Assembly (NCBI GenBank): GCA_007751475.1
Contig: CP036434.1
Span: 6,267,524-6,331,523, forward strand
Direction of reading: 5' to 3'
Origin: Saltatorellus ferox
GTDB lineage: Bacteria; Planctomycetota; UBA1135; GCA-002686595
DNA length: 64,000 nucleotides
Shown here piece after piece: positions 43,201 to 51,230 of the stretch (position 1 is its first letter; each line of letters opens with the position of its first letter). The position numbers and the translations under genes were made by a program. The notes below the pieces were generated by a model. The model worked only from the letters and a program-made list of their open reading frames with translations. It made no database searches and was not told where the DNA came from.

Positions 43201-43397
43201 TCGACGGCGTGGATCGTTCCAGCGCGCACGACCACGGCCGAGGATCGGGACGCTCCCGCTGCGTGCAGCGGTTCGGCCGGCGCGTGCACGACCGCAGGGC
43301 GGGTGAACGCGAGAGCCGTGCTCGCCGCTGCGGTCAAGCCGAGCGCGAAGCCGCTGCTCGTGACGGTCGGGAGTAGTGTTGAGATGAGGTTACGCAT
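40263..43397 (-). CDS. Tandem double amidohydrolase-fold protein F with inserted beta domain
   Basis: 1044 residues with a signal peptide (GFALGLTAAASTALAF). It holds two amidohydrolase-fold units. Unit 1 (about 50-450) has IIPGLIAVDSSYARP in place of HxH and VGSLAKGKDADMVVLTGAP. Unit 2 (about 475-1040) has AMPGMIDAYGHLGTEG, with one His only, and VGTLAPGMDADILILDGSP. Between residues about 645 and 812 unit 2 is interrupted by two Lys/Asp/Glu runs that frame a beta-rich domain (GVFEGTFAPLDGG, VRFRFLESADGSIEG, VSLVIETPDGDLQ), reminiscent of small lipocalin-like folds. Neither unit has the full metal ligand set, so a binding or scaffold role is likely. Confidence 0.88.
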   Translation of the reverse strand: MRNLISTLLPTVTSSGFALGLTAAASTALAFTRPAVVHAPAEPLHAAGASRSSAVVVRAGTIHAVEGGATFENGVIVVMDGKIQAVGSASDVSIPAGATTVDYGSEAVIIPGLIAVDSSYARPTPGPRTADPSLLAIDQFDPYSNIVSALKNGITTVYLAPARGRLIAGQGAVVKSGGGEMGDAEERILRETAGIHGSISEEARRTPGYWEPPVPATVDVGLGVEAPQLPRTTMGAVLAIEELMAFAGGDKSYAEEYGAQTGPALAKLLKEGTTWRLGAETPGEVRAVLDVAKRFGFPLVIDGAGRAASLAEAIAEARVPVIARPHFQRGRDVGKSETAAWPDYEGIARLVGEGVQVAIAVPPGLGVSELRFAAALAMRGGLSEADALAGITLNAARVLGVEGRVGSLAKGKDADMVVLTGAPMATATSVVATYIGGSEVWNPAMASAMSSATSSGSNASGARHAGAAGSRSMVISVDHLHVGNGEVHSPGEILVRDGKIAQVAAQVGRPTGATVVRGAAAMPGMIDAYGHLGTEGGRRSFSTRLDLSRLLEPGDFADRQVALNGVTTVNMISQNLGGATPSIAYKPAAMSFDDLVVDPVASLRMDWDNDIVTQSGENIRQQLRKAREYVDSWDKYEAEMAEWVPPADESDADEVEKAEDKDEEKAEDEDKDKDDKKKKKKERDPAKAVTGVFEGTFAPLDGGDGAEPGKVRFRFLESADGSIEGTVRMAGYDDLLSVTGSRTEYDVSLVIETPDGDLQASLTETYSNDPEPKGSKKKSKKDDGDKDEDKDDEKEGDKDDDKEAAKEEDDGVKTFLRGEVKRGEDVVGQLDTTQVSDEYKVARRVIKVPEKEDRKRSPKGQPKEPSIDPDLEPIRRAMSGEAAILVKVTRDDQILACVETFEEYGIQPVLVDSDDVHKVADQIAGRVAGVLIPMNKMIVTEQNGYQRNRMVEVSSAGIPVAFLSEGEEGAAELGVMAARAMAQGLAPVAAFKGLTSDAAKMLRIDDRVGTLAPGMDADILILDGSPLEISSSVKRVFVAGKEIH

Positions 43398-43431
43398 GGG
43401 AGGACTCTTCCGAGTCGATCAGGACTGGTCC

Positions 43432-44904
43432 TTACTGGTTATCGGAGTCGTCTTCGCCGTCGCCTTCGTACTCTTCCGGCTCCTCGGCCACCGTTCCCGG
43501 GGGACGCGTTCCGTCGGTCAGCTGCTGGACGCGAACGTCCTTGGACCGGTCGTAAACATGCACACCGTCGAGGATGACGTGCTCGACGACGCTCGTGACG
43601 CTCAGGGGATCTCCGCTGAAGAGCACCACGTGGCCGTCAGCACCCGACTTCAGCGCTCCGACGCGGTCGGAGAGACCGAGGATCGATGCGGGCACGGACG
43701 TCGCGGCCGCGAGCGCAGCCTCGCGCGGGATTCCCGCGGCGACGCACTGGGCGGCCTGGAACCAGAGGGAGCGGTTCGAGTCCGTCGAGGACGAGAGGGC
43801 AAAGGGGACGCCCGCGTCGTGGAACACCTTCGGAACGAACGTCTCGATCTCCTCGCCGGTGATCGGGTCGCGCTCGCGGTGGGCCAGGTTGTCCTCGAGA
43901 ATGACGCTCACGCCCGCCGCCTTGATCTTCGGCGCGGCCTTCCAGCAGGAGTTGTCGAGAACGAGGGTCATGTGCTTCGTGAAGCCGTTGGTATCCGCCA
44001 CGCGCAGCGCGGTGTGAACGTCCGCGGCCGAACCGCACCACATGAACACGGGCATCTTGCCCTCGATCACGTGCAGGAGCGGCTCTTGCTTCTCGTCGAC
44101 CTCACCGCGCGGAATGCGCTCGAAGCCTTCGATGGTCCAGGCCTCCGACTGGAGCGCCTTGCCTTTGGCCGCCTCGCCCTCCAGCTCGCGACCCTGGTAC
44201 AGCGCCTCACGACGATCGTAGTCGTCGCCGTCCTTCTTGCGCTGGACCATCTCGTCCAGGTAGCGCTTGAGATCCTCGAACGCCCCGCGCAGCGCCTGGG
44301 CCTGGGTCGCGCGCGACTTCCCGCGCTTGGGCGCGGCCGACATCTTGATGCCCGCGCGCGGCTTGACCATCATCGACTCGACCGTCATGCCGTAGGGCTT
44401 GACGACCATGCCCTGGCCAGCGACGACGGTGTCGTTGCCCTGCTGGACGTTCATCACGACGATGCCGTTGCGGAGAGCGTCTTCGAAGTAGAAGTTCACC
44501 GGGTCGATCGAGTCGCGAACGTTCAGGAACGGCGCGACGTCGAGCGTCTCGTTCTCCCGATCGATGCCGCGCGATACGTGGGACTCGACGAAGCCGGGGA
44601 AGGCCGTCATGCCGGGCTGGTCCACGACCTCGGCGTCCCACGGGATCTGTACGTCCTCCTGGGATCCGACGGCCGTCACGCGCCCACCCTCGATGATGAT
44701 GATGCCGTTTTCGATCGGCTCACCGTTCAGCGTGATGACCTTGCCCGCCTTGATCGCCGTCTTGGCGACCTGGGCGCTGGCGTGCACGGGAGCGACGAAC
44801 AGCGCCGCCGCTCCGAGGACCGTGGCCCCCATCGAGAGGCGCGAGGCCGCGGAAAGGAGTGCCCGCCCGCTGCGGGTGTTCTGGAATGACGTGGTGAATG
44901 ACAT
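43432..44904 (-). CDS. Secreted amidohydrolase-fold protein G, partly degenerate
   Basis: 490 residues with signal peptide (LGAAALFVAPVHASA). Framework: IKAGKVITLNGEPIENG, TAFPGFVESHVSRGID, GIVVMNVQQGNDTVVAGQG and VGALKSGADGHVVLFSGDP. HxH is reduced to HVS; a late TDSN is retained. Basic/acidic middle segment (VQRKKDGDDYDRRE). The tail is acidic. Activity cannot be excluded but the first-strand ligand pair is incomplete. Followed by gene F after 34 bases; preceded by a 171-base gap with small tandem repeats. Confidence 0.86.
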   Translation of the reverse strand: MSFTTSFQNTRSGRALLSAASRLSMGATVLGAAALFVAPVHASAQVAKTAIKAGKVITLNGEPIENGIIIIEGGRVTAVGSQEDVQIPWDAEVVDQPGMTAFPGFVESHVSRGIDRENETLDVAPFLNVRDSIDPVNFYFEDALRNGIVVMNVQQGNDTVVAGQGMVVKPYGMTVESMMVKPRAGIKMSAAPKRGKSRATQAQALRGAFEDLKRYLDEMVQRKKDGDDYDRREALYQGRELEGEAAKGKALQSEAWTIEGFERIPRGEVDEKQEPLLHVIEGKMPVFMWCGSAADVHTALRVADTNGFTKHMTLVLDNSCWKAAPKIKAAGVSVILEDNLAHRERDPITGEEIETFVPKVFHDAGVPFALSSSTDSNRSLWFQAAQCVAAGIPREAALAAATSVPASILGLSDRVGALKSGADGHVVLFSGDPLSVTSVVEHVILDGVHVYDRSKDVRVQQLTDGTRPPGTVAEEPEEYEGDGEDDSDNQ

Positions 44905-45013
44905 CGTTTTCGGATCCGCCCGGTGAGGGCGTCGGGTAGCGCCAGCGGAGGAGGCTGACTCGGGGGCGTGTTCTGTGTTCGGAAAGGGGAGGCGGCTCGC
45001 TCGAATCGAAGGC

Positions 45014-45066
45014 GAAACCGGCGGGGGCCAAACCGGCGGGGTTCAGCCCGGGGGTTCAGCCCGGCG
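45014..45066. repeat. Two adjacent pairs of 12-base direct repeats
   Basis: In the gap between proteins H and G, AAACCGGCGGGG occurs twice (45015 and 45030 region), followed by GTTCAGCCCGGG and GTTCAGCCCGGC (45041 and 45054 region). They lie just after the stop of gene H on the transcribed strand and about 110-160 bases before the start of gene G. They may be slippage products or part of a regulatory leader. Confidence 0.6.
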
Positions 45067-45075
45067 AGGCTAATC

Positions 45076-46377
45076 TCAGCGGGGATCGACCACGAGAACG
45101 CCGTCCACCAGGACGCCGATCGCGCGAGTCGTGACCTCGAACGGCTCACCGTTCCAGAGGACGATGTCGGCGTCCTTGCCGACCTCGAGGGTGCCGACAC
45201 GGCTGTCGACTCCCAGGATCTGGGCGGGCGTGATCGTGACGGCGCGCAGGGCCTGCTCACGGGTCAGGCCGCCGCGCATGGCGAAGCCCGCCTGGATGCC
45301 TAGCGGCTCCGTGCGAGCGTCGTTGGCGGAAAGAGCGAAGGGAACGCCTGCGTCCTGGAGCACCTTGGCCGTGTTCGCCGCCATGAAGGCCTGGTCGACG
45401 GTACGCCCCTGTCCTGGCATGGGCGGAAGCACGACGGCTGCCCCCGAGCGGACCAGGAGGTCGGGCTCGCGCCAGGCCTCCGCCGCTCCATCGATCACGA
45501 GACGGATCTCGCCGAAGCCTTCGCGCTGCATCTCCTCCTTGAGGAAGACCGCGGTGCGAATGTCCTGGGTCGGATAGGCCTGGATGAACGCGGCGATCTT
45601 GCCCGCGAGCACGTCCTGGAGAATATCGACGTCTTTACCAGCGCCTTCGGCCGGTGCCTGGGCGGCGTCGAACAGCGCCTTGCGCCATTCCCACTCGACG
45701 CCCATTCGAGTCGTGGGGCGCCTGTTGTAGAACGTGTTCGGGGTGCCGCTGGCGGGTCGGTTGCCGCTGCTCGGCAGACCACCGATGGCGCCGCAGAGAA
45801 TCTCGGCTCCCTCGAGCGCGCGACCCTCCAGCGTCTCGGGACCCGCCGTCTTCAGCAGAATGCCGAGACCGCCCACGACGTTGCGGTTCAGCGGTGGAAC
45901 GAAAGCGGTCGTCACGCCCGAGCGCACCAGACGCTCCCAGCGCGGATCGAACGGGTCGACCCCGTACTCCATGCTGATCGAAGGCGTGACCTCGCTCGAC
46001 TGCTCGACCGATTCGAAGCCGAGGTGGATGGGCGCGCTCGCGTCGATGAGACCGGCCGTGAGCGTGGTCGCTTTCAGGGAGTCATCGTTCGCCGAAGCGC
46101 CCGGAGTGATGGCGCTGATCTTGCCGTCGGTGATGACGACCAGGGCGTTCTCCAGCGTGCTGCCGGTCGACGTGTAGACCTTGTCGGCGAAGACGCTCCA
46201 GGAGTTCTTGGGCGCGTCGCCGTCGGCCTTGGCAGCCTGGCTCCCTTTACGGGTCGTGGCCTGAAGTGGAGCCTGAAGTGGAGCCTCAGAAGGGTGCTCG
46301 AAGAGCGCCGAAGAAGCGAGGAGGGCCGGACCCTGGAGGGCCGGAGCCAGCAGCAGCGTTGTAAGGATGGAAATCAT
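45076..46377 (-). CDS. Secreted amidohydrolase-fold protein H, metal site lost
   Basis: 433 residues with signal peptide (ISILTTLLLAPALQG). Framework: FADKVYTSTGSTLENALV, LTAGLIDASAPIHLGFE in the HxH position, GVTTAFVPPLNRNVVGG, and VGTLEVGKDADIVLWNGEP. The ligands are replaced: SAP instead of HxH, and SANDARTEP at the end of strand 8. Predicted non-catalytic or with altered chemistry. Downstream of gene I by 18 bases. Confidence 0.86.
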   Translation of the reverse strand: MISILTTLLLAPALQGPALLASSALFEHPSEAPLQAPLQATTRKGSQAAKADGDAPKNSWSVFADKVYTSTGSTLENALVVITDGKISAITPGASANDDSLKATTLTAGLIDASAPIHLGFESVEQSSEVTPSISMEYGVDPFDPRWERLVRSGVTTAFVPPLNRNVVGGLGILLKTAGPETLEGRALEGAEILCGAIGGLPSSGNRPASGTPNTFYNRRPTTRMGVEWEWRKALFDAAQAPAEGAGKDVDILQDVLAGKIAAFIQAYPTQDIRTAVFLKEEMQREGFGEIRLVIDGAAEAWREPDLLVRSGAAVVLPPMPGQGRTVDQAFMAANTAKVLQDAGVPFALSANDARTEPLGIQAGFAMRGGLTREQALRAVTITPAQILGVDSRVGTLEVGKDADIVLWNGEPFEVTTRAIGVLVDGVLVVDPR

Positions 46378-46395
46378 GGCGCTTTCGGATGTCTG

Positions 46396-47535
46396 CTAGC
46401 GATGCGTGTGGTGGGACGAGGAGCGTTCCGACTCGTGAACGAGCTTGCCGCCCGCGAAAACGTGGGTCGCGCGGCTGGTGAGGTCCGTCGGAGCGCCGCT
46501 CCAGACCACGAAGTCCGCGACCTTGCCCACTTCGAGCGTTCCGTGGGACGCCGAGACACCGAGCATGTCTGCGGCGGTCTTCGTCATCGCAGCCAGCGCG
46601 CCCTGGGCGTCGAGGCCACGTCGCATACAGGTGGCGGCCGTCATCCGCATGGCAGCGGGACCGTGGGTGCCCGCATCCGACGCGAACGCGAAGGGCACGC
46701 CAGCGGCGCGCAGCGCCTTCGCGCTCTCGGCGACGTCCGCTCGATCCCCGGCATCCAACGGCTCGAAGACGACACCGAGGCCAGAGGACTTGAGAAGGTC
46801 GACCTGATCCCCGGCTTCAGGGGCACCGATGATCGCCCCGGTGAGGCCGTACTGCTTTGCGAAGGCAACGGCGCGGGCGACCTCGTTCTTGGAAAGGGCT
46901 TCCATCATGACCCGCGTGGCGCCCGAGCGAGCCTGCGCGAATGGGCTGCCATCGGCCGCGTCCGCGAAGTGCCGGTCGAGATGCGCATAGAGTCCGGCGT
47001 AGCTCGTCGGCTCGACGAAGTTCGAGATCGAACGGCTCGACATGCCGAGGTGCAAAGCCACGCCGCGCTTGACGATCTCACCGGTCGCAGGCGAGACGAT
47101 GGCGTCCAGCCCGCCCGCAATTCGATCAGAGGCCGGCGTCATCACCACCGTCGTGATCCCCTCCGAAACGAGGTGCGCCCAGGCCGGATGGTGAGGATCG
47201 AAGGCGCGCGCGACGTCGGCCGTCGGCGTGAACTTACGCGTGGTCTCGTTGTTCTCCGAATCAGCACCCGTGGCGTCGCGCATGGCGATGAAGCCCGGCG
47301 CGATCTCGCCGTCCACCTTGCGAACGGAAAGGCCCTCGGGAGCGGAGGCTCCGACCGAGCGGATCGCGCCGTCCGTGACGACGATCACGCCGTTCTCGAT
47401 GACGCGTCCGTCACCGACATGAACTCTGGAAGCCTGCAGAGCGAACGAGTCCGCTGAGCCAGCGGCAGGGGAGACGGCGGCCGTTGCCGGCGCTGAAAAA
47501 GCCAGCGCGGAGACCAGGATGGGGAGTATCAGCAT
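46396..47535 (-). CDS. Secreted amidohydrolase-fold protein I, HxH lost
   Basis: 379 residues with signal peptide (LPILVSALAFSAPATA). The shortest member. Framework: LQASRVHVGDGRVIENG, IAPGFIAMRDATGAD (no HxH), GITTVVMTPASDRIAGG, FAFASDAGTHGP, where an Asp remains at the strand-8 position, and HGTLEVGKVADFVVWSGAP. The C-terminus is histidine-rich (SSSHHTHR), which could bind metal. Follows gene J after 36 bases. Confidence 0.86.
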   Translation of the reverse strand: MLILPILVSALAFSAPATAAVSPAAGSADSFALQASRVHVGDGRVIENGVIVVTDGAIRSVGASAPEGLSVRKVDGEIAPGFIAMRDATGADSENNETTRKFTPTADVARAFDPHHPAWAHLVSEGITTVVMTPASDRIAGGLDAIVSPATGEIVKRGVALHLGMSSRSISNFVEPTSYAGLYAHLDRHFADAADGSPFAQARSGATRVMMEALSKNEVARAVAFAKQYGLTGAIIGAPEAGDQVDLLKSSGLGVVFEPLDAGDRADVAESAKALRAAGVPFAFASDAGTHGPAAMRMTAATCMRRGLDAQGALAAMTKTAADMLGVSASHGTLEVGKVADFVVWSGAPTDLTSRATHVFAGGKLVHESERSSSHHTHR

Positions 47536-47571
47536 GATGAATAGTGGCGCGTGGCCGTGGATCGACCGTCG

Positions 47572-49065
47572 CTACTTGGTCGCCTGTGGGACGACGGCTC
47601 CGCCGGAGATGGCAGCGAGCACGCGGGATGAGCTGGAGAGCGGATCGCCCGAGAGAACGAGGAGATCGGCGGCATGGCCGCGCTTGACGGTTCCGACCTG
47701 GTCGGCGACGTCGAAGGTCGCCGCGGGTCCAGAGGTGATCGCGCGCAGGGCGGTGTCGCGGTCCAGCCCGTGCCCGACGGCGAGCGCCGCCAGCAGGGGG
47801 AGGTCGCGGGACGCGAGGGCGGACGCGTTGCCGGTGCCGATGAGGACGTTGACGCCAGCGGCATCGAGTTCCGCGGCGAGCGAGAGGCCTGGATCGAGTT
47901 CACCGACAGGACCACCTGGATTCGCCGGGCTCGGCGCGACGATGACCGTGACGCCGCGCTCTCGCAGCTCCTTCTTGCAGGCAAGCGCCGACGTACCGCC
48001 AGCGATCACGAGCCGAAGACGCTTGAACGGCTCCGTCGAACGAAGGAGATCACGGATCTCGAGGGCGCGCTCGGCGTGGACGACCATGGGCACTTCTCCC
48101 TGGACGACGCGCGCGAAGGCCGCCTTCTCGGCGTCGTACCGGGGCTCGCGCGGACGGCGATCCTCCTTGTACTTCTTCTCCTTCACCTCTTCACCGTCTT
48201 CCTCGGCGTCCTTGACCGCCTTTTCGCGGGCCTTCTTCGCCTTCTTGAAGTCGTCCTCGAGCTCCTTTTCCTTGTCGGCGATGGCCGCTTTCCATTCGGC
48301 CAGCTCCTTCTCGTACTCGGCCATGTCCTCGGCGTACTTCTGGCCCGCTGCGAGTTCGGAAACAAGCTTGTCGATCTGACCGATCCGGTCGATGGGATCG
48401 ATGGACTGGGGTCCGAAGGAGAACCCCTGGGGGCCGCCGCGGCCGCCGAACTGGTCGGGCGAGAAGCCCGGGGATTCCGCTCCGATCGCGGCCGACATGG
48501 AGGCATCTTCCAGGACGACCTCGGCCGAAGGCGTGCGGAGCACTGCGCCGAAGCCGCTGATGTCGGAGGCAAGGCCCACCTGACTGCGCGTCAGAAGAAC
48601 GCCCGAAGCGGCGAGTTCCTCGAGGACGGCCTTCTCGCCGTAGGGATCGAGGGCATCCGTGGCCATCGTCGCCGCGTTGAGGTCGCGGGAGTTGACGGAA
48701 CCCGTGTCGAAACCGGCCGTGGACCAGGGGTCCATGAAGGCCGCGCAAATCACCTCGCCCTGGATCGCCTGGGCCCCCTCGGGGGCCTTCAGGTCCGTCC
48801 CCACCGCCGTGATCTTGCCGTCTTCGACGAGAACGCTCGCGTTCTCCAGTACGTTGCCAGGGCTGACGATCAAGCGCTTGGCCGTGAGGAAGAGCGCTTG
48901 GGACCTGACAGGCTCCGCGTCGGACCCGGCCTCCTGACCCGCCTGGGCGTTGCCCCCCAGATGGAGAGCGGCCATGGCCAGGGCGGCCGTCGCGGCGAGC
49001 GCGGAGGCTGCGCCTCGAAAGGTGGGAGCGATGGCGGCCTGGGGACGCTGATATGAAGTGCGCAT
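47572..49065 (-). CDS. Secreted amidohydrolase-fold protein J, first of the array, metal site lost
   Basis: 497 residues from ATG 49065, which opens an N-terminal signal (AATAALAMAALHLGG); the frame extends 21 codons upstream without a better signal. Framework: FLTAKRLIVSPGNVLENA, VICAAFMDPWSTAGFD instead of HxH, and VGTVKRGHAADLLVLSGDP. A coiled, charged segment around residues 255-315 (KELEDDFKKAKKAREKA) interrupts the domain. First gene of the probable operon; a weak promoter-like pair, TTGAAG (49153-49148) and CTTAAT (49132-49127), lies upstream. Confidence 0.86.
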   Translation of the reverse strand: MRTSYQRPQAAIAPTFRGAASALAATAALAMAALHLGGNAQAGQEAGSDAEPVRSQALFLTAKRLIVSPGNVLENASVLVEDGKITAVGTDLKAPEGAQAIQGEVICAAFMDPWSTAGFDTGSVNSRDLNAATMATDALDPYGEKAVLEELAASGVLLTRSQVGLASDISGFGAVLRTPSAEVVLEDASMSAAIGAESPGFSPDQFGGRGGPQGFSFGPQSIDPIDRIGQIDKLVSELAAGQKYAEDMAEYEKELAEWKAAIADKEKELEDDFKKAKKAREKAVKDAEEDGEEVKEKKYKEDRRPREPRYDAEKAAFARVVQGEVPMVVHAERALEIRDLLRSTEPFKRLRLVIAGGTSALACKKELRERGVTVIVAPSPANPGGPVGELDPGLSLAAELDAAGVNVLIGTGNASALASRDLPLLAALAVGHGLDRDTALRAITSGPAATFDVADQVGTVKRGHAADLLVLSGDPLSSSSRVLAAISGGAVVPQATK

Positions 49066-49407
49066 GGTCGAACGATCGATCTTGCCGGGAGAGCGTGAGG
49101 AGGGGCAGGGGACCAGGATGGTAGGCATTAAGGAGATCGCGAACCATCTTCAAGCGTCCTGCGGATGTGCCAGGCAGGAAAGACTTACGCGGCGACGAGG
49201 CGGGGCAACGACTGGACGCGAGCACCTGGCCTGTTCGCTGAAGGACCGGCAGGCACCCGAAAAGGGCGGCGATTCGGGCAAAAAGTGCGACATTGAACCC
49301 CGCAACCCCTCTTTCGGAGCCAGCTCCGCCGTCCACATCGGGGAGAAAACGGCATTTCGGGCCGTTGGACCGTTCGCGCAGCGCGGAAAGGGCGCTGTAT
49401 CCCGAGC
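49066..49407. other. Divergent intergenic region, no gene seen
   Basis: About 340 bases between the start of the amidohydrolase array (minus) and a small hypothetical gene (plus). An open frame crosses it but its content looks random. It should hold the promoter of the array; only the weak TTGAAG/CTTAAT pair with a 15-base spacer on the minus strand was noticed. No repeats or strong hairpins were seen. Confidence 0.5.
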
Positions 49408-49944
49408 ATGCGCGCCCGAAAAGCAGTTCACCCTCTCCTCCTGGAGCCCGCCTACTGGCGAAATCGACTCCAGGTGCTCGAAGACGAGCCCTCCGGGGTC
49501 GTCTGGACGCCTCGGCCCGACCTATCCGAGGGCGGCTGTGAGGTCACCGAGTTTCGGATTCGCGCCCACGATGGGGTGAGACTCTGGGGCCTCTTCGCCC
49601 GCCCAACATGGCAATCCGGGCCCTGGCCCGCCACGGTGCGCTCCGTGGGCCCCGCCGTCCGCCCGACGCCGTGTCCGGCGACGGCCCAGGCGGGAACGGC
49701 CGAGTTCCTCTTCCAGGAGCCCGCCGGTCGCCGCCTGACCGACCGCGTGATGGACGTGATGCAGGTCTGCCGCCTGGCCCTGGCGACGAAGGGCATCGGA
49801 GAGGTCCAGGTCCAGCACGATCACGCGGCCATCCACCATCGGGACCCCGGAGCTTCCCCGACGGTGACGAACACCGACGAACTCCTGATCGTCGAGCAGC
49901 TCCTCTCCCACCGCATTGCGAGCGTGAGCCCCAGAGCCGATTAG
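49408..49944 (+). CDS. Small hypothetical protein, possible esterase-like N-terminus
   Basis: 178 residues, no signal peptide. The first 70 residues (LEPAYWRNRLQVLEDEPSG, VTEFRIRAHDGVRLWGLFA) resemble the region ahead of the nucleophile in acetyl-xylan-esterase-like alpha/beta hydrolases, but no catalytic Ser, Asp or His motif follows and the length is half of such enzymes. The remainder (LTDRVMDVMQVCRLALATK, ATKGIGEVQVQHDHAAIH) is not recognised. It may be a shortened relative with a binding role or a true hypothetical. Codon usage matches the neighbours. Confidence 0.6.
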   Translation: MRARKAVHPLLLEPAYWRNRLQVLEDEPSGVVWTPRPDLSEGGCEVTEFRIRAHDGVRLWGLFARPTWQSGPWPATVRSVGPAVRPTPCPATAQAGTAEFLFQEPAGRRLTDRVMDVMQVCRLALATKGIGEVQVQHDHAAIHHRDPGASPTVTNTDELLIVEQLLSHRIASVSPRAD

Positions 49945-50074
49945 GCGCCGACCGAAGGCAAGGGTCGGAATGGGCTGAAGAATCCAGCCACCAAGGCAGC
50001 GTATGCCTCCGGAGTGGACGGATGGCAAGATCCACGGAGTACGCACTTCGCCGTCCCTCCGTTCGGATTCTCCC

Positions 50075-51196
50075 ATGCTCCTCCTGTCCCTCGTCCTCGC
50101 GCTTCCACTCCACGCAGTGTCCTCCGGCGGAGGAGCAGCGCCTTCCTCGCACCTCGTCTATTCGGACGCGAGCTTCGAAGGCGACATCCTGATCAACGAG
50201 GTGCGGGTGCCCGCGAGCGGCGAGGCCGTGTACACGTACTACGAGGCGCTCGGCTGGGGCGGCCGAGCCGCTGGCTACGCCGGGATCCAGGCTCACCCGA
50301 ACGGGCACAACTTCCTCTTTTCCATCTGGGATCACGACGATCACACCGCGCCGATCGAGGCCGTTCACCGCGGCGCCGGCACGCTGACGGAGAACTTCGG
50401 CGGCGAGGGTACGGGGCTCAAGTCGTGGAACTTCGAGCTCGGCTGGGACACGGACGTCTGGTACGCGCTGGTGGCAAGATCCTGGGCGATGGGCGATCAC
50501 ACCTTCTACGGCTACTGGGTTCGCTCCGACAAGACGCGTGAGTGGACGCATCTCGTGACCATGGACGTGGCCGCAAAAGATGCGCACCTGCTCGGCGGGA
50601 ACGATTCCTTCCTCGAGGACTGGCTCGAAACCGGCACGGCCCTGCGGACGACGAACCTGCGGCGCGGATGGAAGCGCAGGCTGAACGGCGAGTGGCACGC
50701 GTTCGGCGCCGCGCGCTATTCGGTGAACAGCTGGGATCTGACGGAGGGCAAGCGCTCCTATGACTTCCGCAGGAGCTGGGACGGCGGCGTGCGGAAGGAC
50801 CGTAGCGGCGAGTACTACTACATGACGAGCGGCGGCGCAGACACCCGGCCCACGACCGAGAACCCGTCGACCTTCGAGATCGCGCGCTCCGAGGAGCGCC
50901 CCGGCTTCGCGCCGATCGTGGTCCGGTCCGCCCGAGCCGTGCCACAACCAGACGGGCGAATCATCGTGTCGTGGAAGGTCGACCCGAAGTCCTCTCCACT
51001 GTTCGCCTACACGCTGATCGGCAAGATCGGTGAGGGGCCAACGACAAGGGTCCTCTTGGAACAGCAGACCATCGAGCCGCATGCGCGACTGGGCGTGGCA
51101 TTGCTTCCGGACGGCGTCGATCCGGCCGAGGTGACGTGGACGATCCAGTGCCGCGATATCTTCGATCAGCTTTCCCAGGTCGTCACGGCGGAGTGA
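50075..51196 (+). CDS. Secreted DUF3472 domain protein
   Basis: 373 residues from ATG 50075, which opens a signal peptide (MLLLSLVLALPLHAVSSG). The DUF3472 pattern is clear: YYEALGWGGRAAGYAGIQ, HNFLFSIWDHDD, WNFELGWDTDVWYALVA, HTFYGYWVRSDKTREWTHL and FEIARSEERPG. A fibronectin-like C-terminal domain follows (VSWKVDPKSSPLFAYTLI). DUF3472 proteins are secreted and often near carbohydrate-related genes; their function is not established. Upstream frame from 50003 lacks a signal, so the later start is preferred. Confidence 0.85.
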   Translation: MLLLSLVLALPLHAVSSGGGAAPSSHLVYSDASFEGDILINEVRVPASGEAVYTYYEALGWGGRAAGYAGIQAHPNGHNFLFSIWDHDDHTAPIEAVHRGAGTLTENFGGEGTGLKSWNFELGWDTDVWYALVARSWAMGDHTFYGYWVRSDKTREWTHLVTMDVAAKDAHLLGGNDSFLEDWLETGTALRTTNLRRGWKRRLNGEWHAFGAARYSVNSWDLTEGKRSYDFRRSWDGGVRKDRSGEYYYMTSGGADTRPTTENPSTFEIARSEERPGFAPIVVRSARAVPQPDGRIIVSWKVDPKSSPLFAYTLIGKIGEGPTTRVLLEQQTIEPHARLGVALLPDGVDPAEVTWTIQCRDIFDQLSQVVTAE

Positions 51197-51230
51197 CGCC
51201 CTGGGGCCAGAGAGGAGGCTGACGCGGACC

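Noticed and set aside
49058..49579. Plus-strand frame across the region upstream of the amidohydrolase array
   Set aside because: Composition looks random, it overlaps a better gene and has no recognisable motif.
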